This document shows, piece by piece, positions 31,753 through 41,668 of a stretch of DNA of 64,000 nucleotides. Every line of letters starts with the position of its first letter. Position 1 is the stretch's first letter. Below the pieces are notes generated by a model. It had not been told where the DNA came from and made no database searches. It saw only the letters and a list, made by a program, of their open reading frames with translations. The stretch is from Gongronella butleri. Its lineage: Eukaryota > Mucoromycota > Mucoromycetes > Mucorales > Cunninghamellaceae. The DNA is taken from contig JAIWZP010000008.1 in assembly GCA_025201375.1 (NCBI GenBank), positions 558,001-622,000 of the forward strand, read 5' to 3'. The position numbers were made by a program, and so were the translations under genes.

Positions 31753-33442
31753 AGCTGTCCCTGGGGAAGAAAGGGGGTGATTGCTGGATGATCAGGGTCT
31801 ACTGCTCTCTTGCAGAATCTTCAGGGGCATCCCGTTTAAATTTTCATGCTATGCCTAATCCACATCATCCGCACCCGTTTGTAAAACATTGCGCGCTCAT
31901 CTCTTCTGCCGATGAGGCCAAGGACCCTTCCTGATAACGTTCTTAGGTAAGATCATTTCATGCATGCGAAATTACATGACATCAAGTGACAAGTGATTGC
32001 AGAACACTCAAAAATAAATCCGCAAAAAAAAAAAAATAAAAAAACAATAGACGCGTTGCGTGTCTTTATGATCTTTCATGAGCATTGATGAGTGCGTCAT
32101 TGTGCGTCCATGAGCACAATCTGCTGCTGGCATGGGCATCTTTAGCTGTAGATCGCTGCAATGAGGCCATTATTTGTCGTGATGACTGGTCAATGACTTT
32201 ACTACGGGCTCTGGTAAACATGTGAGTGCCTTGAATTACGTCGATTTTCCTTTTTTGATTTTCCCGAATTGTGTACCACTCTGAAGGTGCCCAAGATTTG
32301 CGCTCATTTATGATTCAAGATGAGCATGGAACGCTTTTTTGTTTGTATTTCTAAGCAAAACTTCAAATGTCAAACACATTTCTCAAGGAGAGGAGCTACC
32401 GTTATTTTTTTTTTTTTGTTAGCAACTCCAGGGACGGCGGAATCAAGATAAGAGGTGCATGAACAAAGTTTACGCGCCGCGTAGCGCGTCGACCGTGTGC
32501 TTTTTGAATTCTGCAGGTTTTGTGTCGCCGTAAAAAAATGAGTATTAATTTGTGCTGCCAGAGGTGGTCTGGAGAAGTTGTGCGACAGTATGAGCAGCAT
32601 CGTCTTTACCATGGGCATGGGCGTCCTCAGGTGATCAGCGCATTGAATGGGAAAAATGAAAAGGGGACAATTCAGCAGATTTTTTTTTGTAAAACAGAGA
32701 GTATCCTGCTATCTGGCACGCGTTCCAGACCTGCCCATCGAGACTTCCAGGCCATCCCGCTCTTAAAATGCAAGTCGCGTGCACGTAAAACCATTACTTT
32801 TTTTTCACGCGACAATTTTGCTTACGCTGTCTCACGAGCGTGGGATTGCGCAGCATCCTCGGTGTGAGGTAGCGCGATCGCCTGTTGATGTGCACTGGTG
32901 TCATTCCATCGGTGCGTGCTGTTGAGGGATGAGTGCTGGCAAGACATTATGATGGGAACCAACTCTCTTTTTTTTTTTGGACTTCAATGTGTGCCTGGAA
33001 AGGACGATTGAGCCAAAATTGGTTGCCTGGCAAGCTTACATAAGGGGTTGCGCACCCCCTGTGTACAACCTACCCGTTGTGTGATGTGCCTGGGCGAGAC
33101 AAAAAAATAAAGGGCCACTTGTGCAACGCGACATCCAGCACGCAAGACAAAAAACAAAAATCACACGCCTCCAAAATGGCTTGTCGCGTAACCCGTTCCC
33201 CCTTTTTCAGCGTCTTGCAGCTGGTAGAGTTTCACGCGATCATATTCATTTGGCAATTGCGCACAATTCTGTGATCGAGAGATCCCGGCACCAACTCCAC
33301 TTCATAATCCGCCGGCAAAACGCGATCCCACATCGTCCCGTTGCTCAGTCATGGTGCAAGCACGGAAAAGACACACGATACAAGCGTGTCACACTTTATA
33401 GTTGCATTTTGACGCGTAAGAGCTCAAATATGAGAGCATGAT
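31753..33442. other. Intergenic DNA, no gene seen
   Basis: AT-rich non-coding DNA between chitinase 2 and the second small secreted-protein gene. The short open frames have no coding character. There is no match to the two repeat families. Confidence 0.55.
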
Positions 33443-33858
33443 TTATGGGCAGCCACCACCGCTGCAGTCGGTGGGCGCGCACGACGAACCAAGGTTCGAT
33501 CCCATGGAGAAGCTATTCACCCAGCGCATGTCGCCAGTCACGCTCGTGGCATAATTGCCCGTGCAATCTACAGAAAAAGGAGTTAAAAAGACGAAACGCG
33601 CTTTTCCCAATTTCTTTGCATCATACCGGTAGTGGAAAAGAACTTGACAGTGCCGGCACAGGCAATGTTGAAGCTATAAGTTTGGATATTCTTGACGCAA
33701 TAGCACTGGCGGAAGTTTGTGGTCACGGCGTAATCCTGCCTGACGCCGGTCAATGACGTCGAGTACGCCGTGTAATACGATTCACATGCCGCTGCAAGCG
33801 ACACGCTTAGCATAAGCAAAACGAACAGCTTGCCAAGGAAAGACTTGTCAGAAATCAT
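33443..33858 (-). CDS. Small secreted cysteine-containing protein, member 2 (one intron)
   Basis: Two exons (33627-33858 and 33443-33567) give 118 residues. The start MISDKSFLGKLFVLLMLSVS gives a classic signal peptide ending near AAACES; an in-frame Met eight codons upstream (33882) is possible. After splicing, TVKFFSTT joins DCTGNYATS, reproducing member 1 (VKIFSTTDCTGNY). Other shared segments are QCYCVKNIQTYSFN and RWVNSFS. A C-terminal extension absent in member 1 adds four cysteines (SSCAPTDCSGGGCP). The intron is only 59 nt, in phase 1. Function unknown; likely extracellular. Confidence 0.78.
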
Positions 33859-33921
33859 TGAAATGATGCAAAAGACGGACATGACAAAAAAAAAAAAAAA
33901 AGAGGACCTGAAAATCACGCT

Positions 33922-33930
33922 CTATTTATG
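33922..33930 (-). promoter_or_regulatory. TATA-like box of secreted protein member 2
   Basis: The minus strand reads CATAAATAG, 64-72 bp upstream of the preferred start codon. This spacing favours the downstream Met (33858) over the one at 33882. Confidence 0.45.
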
Positions 33931-34254
33931 CAAGAGGTGTCCCCTGGAGGAGTAACACGGCCCAGATCGCAGATGACACGCGCCGGTCGTACAAAGGACC
34001 AAGAAAAAGGCACCTGAAGGCAAGAATTCTCGATCTTCTTCCCACCGAGGCTCGCATTTAACTTGAAAAAAGATCGATCATCCCGATCATCCGTGTCATA
34101 CCCTTTCCCACGCTTAAAAAGGATCCACAGACCCAATTGTTCCCCGTGAAACGCATCAAAGACGAGTAAATTGCGCATGGCAGCGCGCCTTTTGCGATGT
34201 TCATAATGATCGACGTGCAAAAATTGTTTGGATCAGTGTCTCTCTCTTTTTTTT
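33931..34254. other. Short intergenic region
   Basis: Lies between the promoter of the small secreted protein and the Npr3 stop codon. No gene was seen; a T run precedes 34255. Confidence 0.5.
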
Positions 34255-36822
34255 TTAATTTGACGAATGATACATGGTGACAATGTGCTGCCTGTAATAC
34301 TTGAGAACGAGTGCAAGCTGTTTTCGAGACACGGCCTCGCGATACATGATCTCATCGATGTGATGCTTGCCGTCCATGTAGGGCACGAGCCTGATGAACA
34401 AGTCGGCGACCTCCTTGGGTGCCTTGTCGTGTGCCCACTTGATGCCCTCTTCCTCCGAGGGCCATGGCACCATCAGCGTCAAGTACATGTGCAATTGCTG
34501 GACCCAATTGCGGCGCACCAGGAAAGTAATGGCCTCCAGGTACATGTTACGATACTCTTTTGCCGGCGTGATCCTATGCAATGGCTTGCCATATGACAAT
34601 TGGGACAAAAAGTGGCGCAAATTCAGATTCGGGTTGTGGATATTGAAATCCTGCTCAATGGTCGACAGACTGGGTACGAAAAAAAAGAGAGAGAGATGAG
34701 AATGCGCTAAATCACAAGCATCATGAAGCACTCACTCTTTAAAATTAGCGCGTGGTGAAAGCACATAAACGTTGCGCGGATGGATGGGATGGATCAGCTT
34801 CGCCTTTTGCCAAAATATCAGGTGCGCCGCCAAGCGATAGATCTGGGCGAGGGAGCAATCCAAGATCAAATGCAGCTCTTGCAGCCTAGCGCATAAAAAT
34901 ATAAAAAAAATGTAACCACGTAATCCAATTTCTGTTTTTTTTGCACAACTTTACGTCTGAGTGGGTGTCAAGATTTGGATCAATTGCACGAGTGTAGGGC
35001 TCGCGTCCAATGGCATGTTTTTGAGGATCTCCTCGGGGTCCTCGAGCAGCAAAAGCGTGTTGTAAGGGCTGAGGATGGGGTAGTGGTCATACTCGTTGCC
35101 ACCCATGCCGTAAATGTCCATCAAGGACGCTGATTGCGAGTCGTAGCTGAGCAGCGGATCGCCGTGGGACGACGATGCCGACGACGCACCCTTGCCGCTC
35201 CGGTCGTACTGCTGATCCGAATCGGACGAGCTCTGGTGTTCCATGGATGTGATAAAAGTGCCCTGTTGCTGCTTTTGCTGCTCTTGTTGCTGCAATTGCT
35301 GCTGCTGCTGCTGTTGTTGTTGTTGCTGCTGCTGCTGCCATTGCGGTAAGGGCCTGCTATGTTGCGTCATGGCGGCGCCAAAGGTGGATTGGCGCATTTG
35401 CTGCGTGAAAATGGGGACTTGCAGGGACAAATCGATGAAATCGTTGATAATGACGTGCGCGGTTGCCCTGTTTGTGAGTGCAGTGTAGATGTGCTTGATG
35501 TCGCGTGCCAGGCTTGATTTCTGGAGGATCAGCTGCATAAGTTGATCATCATCCATGTCGGCGTACGTGTCATTGTCGCGGATGGCAAGGATTTTCTCCA
35601 CTTCTTCTTGGACATAACCACATCGCAGCTGCTCGTAGCGCAAAGCCGATGCGTAGCGCAGGATGACATGACGGTACAGGACATTCACCTGGTGATTCAG
35701 CTCCAAAGGTGGCGGGTTCAAGACAAAAACCACATTAAACTGCGTCATGGCCGTCGATCGTCCGAATTTCTCGTGGCTGCGGCCGGCCTTTTTAGCCGCC
35801 GACGTGCCAGGAGTCGCATTGCCCTTTTTCGTCTGTGCACCATCCTTTTCGCTCGCGTTTCCATTGCTTCCACTGCTGTTTCCACTGCTGCTGCTGCTAC
35901 TACTACTGCTACTGCCTGTCGTCGAATCGCTATCGCTACGACTGCTTCTCCCATCGGGCTCGCTACTGCTGCTACTGCTGCTGCTGCCATTGCTATTGAT
36001 GCTGCCGTGACTGCCATTAGACGCGTCGCTGCCGACACTGCGCGCGTCGTCGTCCATTTCGTCATTTTCGTCCGTTTTCATCATTTCCGCGCTCTGCTGC
36101 TGGCCGCGAGGTGAGGCTGCGGATACAGGCGCAGGCGACGCACCATGGTGGCTCATGTCGTCGCGTAATTCGACGCTGTCGTGCATGGATTGGCTGGTAT
36201 CTTTGATTAGGGCCGGCGAGGGTATCCCAGAGGCGGTGTTGGACGGCGAAAGAGGGTCGTTGCGATGGTGATGGTGCTGAAGATGTTGCTGCTGCTGCTG
36301 TTGCTGGTGGTGATGATGGTGATGGTGATGATGGTGATGGTGATGGTGGTGATGATGATGATGATGGCGATAATGGTTGAAATGGTGTGGTGCAGTGTCA
36401 TCATGCACGTTTGTCAAGGATACGGGATGGCCGACAAACGTCAAGTCGTCCAGACCAAGCTGGAACTTGGTATCACACAGACTCGTGGATGGCGACAATG
36501 CATTGGCCAGCAAAGTCACATTTAGGTCAAACACCGTCTCACGCCCTGTCGCGCGCTTCGCATGCTTGTCGTCGCCCGCCGACTTTTGTTCCTCTGTCGC
36601 CGCCGTCGATGCCTCCTTGAGTGACAGGGACGACGCATTGGCCGGCAGCTTCTCGTTCTTTGCATGCGACTGCGCCTTGTTGGACGAATTCGCAACATTG
36701 AAGCTGTCCGCGTCAAAGGCATCAGTCGACACATGCCGCTGCGGGTCCGGCGGGTAGCTAAACACATAGTGGTACCCGCGCGCCGAGTTGATCACCAGTA
36801 GAATCGCAAGCAGCGAGCTCAT
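34255..36822 (-). CDS. NPR3: Npr3 (NPRL3), GATOR1/SEACIT subunit
   Basis: Three exons (34955-36822, 34736-34885, 34255-34669) give 810 residues. With Npr2 and Iml1/DEPDC5 it forms the complex that restrains TORC1 on the vacuole when amino acids are scarce. The start MSSLLAILLVINSARGYHYV, followed by FSYPPDP, is the longin-like N-terminus of the family, not a signal peptide. FNVVFVLNPPPLELNHQVNV, then ILRYASALRYEQ, continues that domain. The C-terminal domain (IRLVPYMDGKHHIDEIMYRE, then LVLKYYRQHIVTMYH) closes the protein. Between them lie low-complexity inserts: about 20 consecutive His encoded by mixed CAT/CAC (36307-36366) followed by Gln, a long Ser-rich stretch, and a second Gln tract. 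Gln/His/Ser expansion makes it larger than usual for the family. Confidence 0.88.
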
Positions 36823-37039
36823 GACGCGGCACTAGAAAAAAAAAAAAAAATAGAGGTCGCGGGCAAAGGAAAAAAAAAAAAGCGAAAGAAAAGGACGAAA
36901 CAAAGGAGGCAAAAGGCGTTGTTTGAAATAGGCATGGCACGCACCTTGCTGAAAAATAAGAAACGCACCTCACGCTTCCCCTCCTTTTTTTTCGCATCAT
37001 GGCACATACCAAGATAAAAAACAAAAAAATGCTTGATTG
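36823..37039. other. Npr3 upstream region
   Basis: A purine-rich stretch on the plus strand (pyrimidine-rich leader on the coding strand) directly before the Npr3 start, as seen for other genes here. Confidence 0.45.
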
Positions 37040-38270
37040 AGATTTCGACCTGCTTTTCTATTCAAAAAGCACTCAAATCTGGAGGTCGTTCAGACACCAG
37101 TTGTTATTATCCAATATTTTTTGCTGGTTTTCACAAATTGCGATTTGGACATTAGAAACCATGACTGGTGGATTGACTTGTGATACAAAATTTTATATAA
37201 CGTTAATTCGTCTCTCTTTTCTACAAGACGTTGAAAACCAGAGATCGATTGAGTCATTGTGCAGATGAACACGAAACTTGGAACATTTTCACAGATCTAG
37301 CGCTGAATTGTCAAAAAGCTCTTAAACCTTGATGAACTGTATACTTGTTGCATCGTTCGAATGAGACGAGCTTGCGCGTCATTTCTTGAATGTTTGTTCG
37401 TCCGATGAATGATCTTTGTATGCTTGCAAAGTTAGGTCAAACATTCCATTACTGTATCATAATTTTTGAAATCCATTTTGTCGGCGGCTGTGAGAACAAG
37501 GCACGGCGTTTTTGACGTGTCGAGTCAATCCGTTGAAGCTCTATAAAATGAGACCATTTTCACCGATGGATGACAAAAAAAATCTATGGAAAATCGTCAT
37601 TTTTGAAATCGACGTGGCACACCATCGAGTGCTTGCAGCTCCATGAAATTTTGGCATACAGTATGAGCATTTTGGTCTCTCTCTTTTCAGAACAATACTG
37701 TAGTACATAAAAGCCGGGAGTTGATCTGATGACCGTTGGCAAGACAATTGACAATGCTCCATAGATTCACAATTTTGTCTCTAGCGCGTCAAGCTGCTAT
37801 GTATTCGACCAGGCTTAATTCTTACAAGTGGAAATACACGCACAAGGGGGTCATTTTATCCCTGCCCGGCAACGCCGATGCGCAATATTTGTACGCTTGC
37901 AACGCCCAATCAAACATTTCAGCTTCGTTTTTCTCGGCAATGGACAAGACAAATAATGGCGTGCTATTGTGACAATAAATGCAGAATTCGATTCTCTGTC
38001 GGATGAACCCAGCTTCACCAGCGTACGACCAAAAATGATGCAGAAATTCCATTTTCTAAAATTTGGCTTTGCTTTGATTGCCCATGCCTCGAAAACAGCT
38101 TGATCGACTCCCGATTTTTATTGCAGATTTGCTTAGAAAGAAGGGGTCAATGCACCTACGGTAAGGATATGACTCTCAGATGTCCAATGTGTAGGTTGCC
38201 AAACGTATTTGAGAGACCTGAACCTCTCAAAGCGGGAGACCTCCAGATGCATTTTGACCTGACCCACCCT
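37040..38270. repeat. Family-1 repeat, third region, left part
   Basis: Contains blocks related to the other family-1 regions and to 38.9-39.5 kb. A TCTCTC...CAAGACGTTGAAAACCAGAGATCGA block with GAGTCATTGTGCAGATGAA (37.21-37.27 kb) recurs at 39.46-39.52 kb. CAGCTCCATGAAATTTTGGC...TCTCTCTTTTCAGAA (37.63-37.69 kb) recurs at 38.94-38.98 kb. TACTGTA/TACAGTA motifs are present at 37.45, 37.66 and 37.69 kb. Non-coding. Confidence 0.65.
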
Positions 38271-38711
38271 GTCAGGACCCGCCCCGCGTTCCCGACATGT
38301 GCCACGCCTTTTTGACCCTTTTTCCTTTTTTTCTTTTGCGTGCATCGCTCGCTTCCTCACCCCACTCGCTCCTCACGCCACCATGACCATCCGCCCTTGC
38401 CTCGTCTCTTTGCCCCCTTTCTGGCTTACCGCCCACGAATGCCCTTCCTTGCCTTGTTCTGTCTCGCGCGTGCCCCACTCCTTTGGCCGCGCCCTCTTTC
38501 CTTTTTTTTTTTTTGGAATTGCCCATCCAGCTTCCGCCGCTGACACTTTTGGAAGCCCGACTGGGCAATCCCCATCATCGGCTGCCCATTTAAGCAGCCG
38601 CTTCCCCTTTCCCCTTTTTTCCCCTTTTTCCTTACCTGATCATTCCCCTGTTTGCCGCACCGTCCCCTGTCCCTTTCCTTGTCCCAATAAAAGCTCATTG
38701 TCCGACGAATC

Positions 38712-38898
38712 ATGCACCACAGCCCATCGCCAAGGCATCGACAGCGCCGTGAGAGCATTTCCTCGCTTGACGAGGAATTGCTCGAACTAGGCATAGAGGT
38801 CGATGTCTCCACGCCAGCCCCCGCGCCTGCATTGTCCCCGGACGTGACGCCCGAGGTCCAGCAAACGCGTGCGCCTGACACACCCTATTTTTTTCTAA
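38712..38898 (+). pseudogene. Orphan 5' end of a gene, cut off by repeat DNA
   Basis: A GC-rich island at 38.27-38.89 kb interrupts AT-rich repeats. It starts with a long pyrimidine-rich stretch like those before other genes in this window, then an ATG at 38712 opens a frame with coding-like composition: MHHSPSPRHRQRRESISSLD, then EELLELGIEVDV, a Pro/Ala-rich segment and TPYF. At about 38890 the sequence turns abruptly into family-1 repeat and coding character ends. It looks like the promoter and first exon of a broken gene. A short first exon followed by an unusual intron is possible, but no downstream exon was found. Confidence 0.35.
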
Positions 38899-40980
38899 AA
38901 TTGAAAAAAAAGATTTCGTCACCAAGGACTCATCGCAGCTCCACGAAACTTTTACATGTAGTGAATGTTGCTCCTCTCTTCTCAGAAAAAAATAAATATC
39001 CAAAGGTCAATCATGTGGTTTGTCGGGAAGCACGACATTGCTGAAAATTTAGCTGTAGCGCGTTTTTGTAAAATTCATTAATTTCGCAGTAAAATCATGA
39101 TTCGATCATCGCCAAACTTTGCCACTAGGCTTTTTCAGCGTCTCTCTTTGAAAGAAAAATGAAAAAACCAGATGTTGATCGGGCCGTTTTCGTGGCATGC
39201 GCCGTTTTCAAGAATTGGCACAAATCCATCATGGATGACCAACACAAATCATGAATCGATTGCCTCCCAACCTTTGCCGCCCTTTGAATATTTTGCCGCG
39301 CCTTTTTCAACAACACAACATGAAACCCCAAGATTGACTGGATCGTTTTACTGCACATGAATTCGAAATCTCGACATTTTTACAAATGCAGAATTAAATG
39401 CCTCAGATCATCATGGGTGGTGGGTGGCCCAAAATCTACACATAATGTTTTACCGACGCGACTCTTTTGAAAAACCTTTCAAACCAGAAGTCGACCGAGT
39501 CATTGTGCAGATGAATCCAAAATTCTGACATTTCCACAAATCCGGCACGAGTCTCTCAAAATATTTTGTGGATCGCGGTGAAATGGCACCGATTGAAAGA
39601 GATGCACTTGCGTGCCATTTCCTGATTGTTTGCTTGCCCGATGGATGAACTTTTTTGCCCGCTTGCAAAAGTCGATCAAACATTGGATTAATTTTCAAAC
39701 TTGCTTTTCTCGACAACTGGAAAAATAACCAACAATGCTTTTAACGTGCCAAATGCTGCTGCTGAATCTCCGCCAAATGAAATAAGTTTCACGGCGATCT
39801 GATCAAAACTGGCCGAGGAAATACATTTTTTCAACAAAAAATTCAATGGCGATTTGCTCGACAACTGTTTAGTCAACATCCGATTTCTAGTTCATGCATA
39901 TTTAATAAAAAACAGGGGGGCAAAGCATCTAATGGGATGACTTGCAGGGCGCTAGCTTGGGTTTTAACTTTTTGCATCGGTCATTTCACCAGCAGCCCAT
40001 TCTATGATATTACAGTACTGTATAGCGCACAAAAACCTGCAAAAAATACAGTAAAAAATTCCATGCAATTTACGACGCACCTAAATTTAGAAATGTCAAA
40101 CCTTAAATTTTTGCAAAAAAAATCTTGCCCAAAGTAGACACTTTTCTCAGTCGATCGCCGTTCATGCGTCACTCTTTGGACATTTTTTCCTGCGTTGGGG
40201 CAACCTGGCATTTTGTCTGCCAATAGCAAATAGTCAAAGTTACCTACTTGGGATGCATTGGTCACTCGGAGTTCGAAAAACCACAAATTCGGCATTTTTC
40301 TGAGATTGAAAAGTGTGACCCCTGAGTGACCCCTGAATTTTTCAAAAGTGGTCGTAGCGCTTTGGTGTTTTAACCTTTTTTGTTGCAAAATTCGCGCTGA
40401 ATCCGACGCAGGCATTTTTGAGCGGGATCAGCCAAGCAGATAGCGAGAAAAAGGCAAAACAAGACAAATGTGAGGTTTTTTGACATTTACGAGCTCAAAA
40501 AAAATCGGACGGGTCCATCTTGAGCAACATGATATTATTTATGCCGAGACGCATATTTCATTGGCGGGCGAGCAGGCTGTAAAAAAATTCTCACAACTGG
40601 CCGGCAAAGTCTGAAAAACATACTCTTTGGTTTTTAAAAGGAAAATGTGTACGATTTTTGCAATGTAACGCGAATACGCGATTTTCTCATGCATTGAGAA
40701 TTTGAAATGATACGTAGTAGCATCGTACAGTATGATACAGTAGTAATTTCAGTCCACTGAGATTGAATTACTACAGTATGCCCGGATCAAGCGCTTTTTT
40801 GAGGTGCAAAGTCCATACCTATATATTTCATGAAATTCGTCCTTTACTGCATGCATTTTCGACTCAGGTACTGTTCTATTGATCAAGATGACCGATTTTT
40901 TTTGAACCGGGACTAGAAGCACAAGACTCGCTGTGTGCCCAAACATTGCAGCTTTTTAATTGATCCCGCATAAAAAGTGC
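38899..40980. repeat. Family-1 repeat, third region, right part
   Basis: The blocks at 39.54-39.70 kb (AAATATTTTGTGGATCGCGGTGA) match 1.87-1.95 kb. Those at 39.74-39.87 kb match 2.34-2.47 kb (GATTTGCTCGACAAC). 39.92-40.56 kb matches 2.52-3.16 kb almost continuously. 40.56-40.90 kb begins the next unit (CATTGGCGGGCGAGCAGG). All are in the same orientation as the copy at 1-3.3 kb. Extra TACAGTA/GTATGATA words interrupt the match, for example near 40.73 and 40.77 kb. No coding capacity is recognisable. Confidence 0.75.
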
Positions 40981-41668
40981 CATTCTCATGATGGCGTCGC
41001 TTTTTTATTTACTCCTTGATATCGTACAGTAGGATGGCAAGCTTTTTTTTTATGTTTCTCGTAGCGTCGCAGGGTTGCGGTTTCCTGCTTTTCTCTAAGC
41101 AGCAACTTGGAAGCTGGCAATATGATATCATAGAATTGATTCACAAGGAACCGACACACACAAGACTGTCTTGCAACCTGCCCCCTTTTTTATCATACGT
41201 GTTGAGACTGCGCCACTGCGCTGTGCCAAGTTGCCCCGGTTTCCGCGGTCGTGTGGCATTGGGATAAAAACAGGTTTAATTTCGTTGTTCAAAAAAAAAA
41301 GATAAAAAAGGGGAAAAACAAAGAGGCAATAAAGAAATGAGTGAATGAGTGAGAGTGGATGAAGCAAAATAACAACATACGAAATTCATCAACGAGGGAA
41401 TGAAACTAAATGAAGGGATGGGGACAGTCAAGCGACTGAAATTGAAGTGGGCAAGAGGATAGAATTACGGGGCAAAGAATTAAAAAAGAACGAATGAGAT
41501 CAAGTTGGCGCAAAAAAAATCGCACAAAAAGGAACGCAGGGTTTGCAAGAAAAAAAAAAGAGCATCGAAAGCAAGGGGGCAAACAAATAGATCAATGGAT
41601 ATATAAAGTAGCAACAGAGGTAGGGAGAGAGGTGCGCGTGCAAAATAATAAAAAAAAAATGGGGGCGA
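40981..41668. other. Intergenic DNA downstream of the Num1-like gene
   Basis: The 3' flank of the Num1-like gene; A-rich with many AATAAA-like words (41.33-41.60 kb). No gene was seen. Confidence 0.5.

Noticed and set aside
33210..33300. tRNA-like words (GCAGCTGGTAGAG..., and GGTTCGATCCC at 33493)
   Set aside because: No cloverleaf could be built; the second word lies inside the coding exon of the small secreted protein.
35542..36114. Plus-strand 190-codon frame inside Npr3
   Set aside because: Shadow of the Ser-rich and Gln-rich low-complexity coding of the opposite strand.
36763..36822. Hydrophobic N-terminus of Npr3 as a secretion signal
   Set aside because: It matches the longin-like start of the Npr3 family, and the rest of the protein is cytosolic.
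38299..38790. Plus-strand frame of 163 codons in the GC-rich island
   Set aside because: Most of it is the pyrimidine-rich leader read as Pro/Phe/Ser; the ATG at 38712 in another frame is the better coding candidate.
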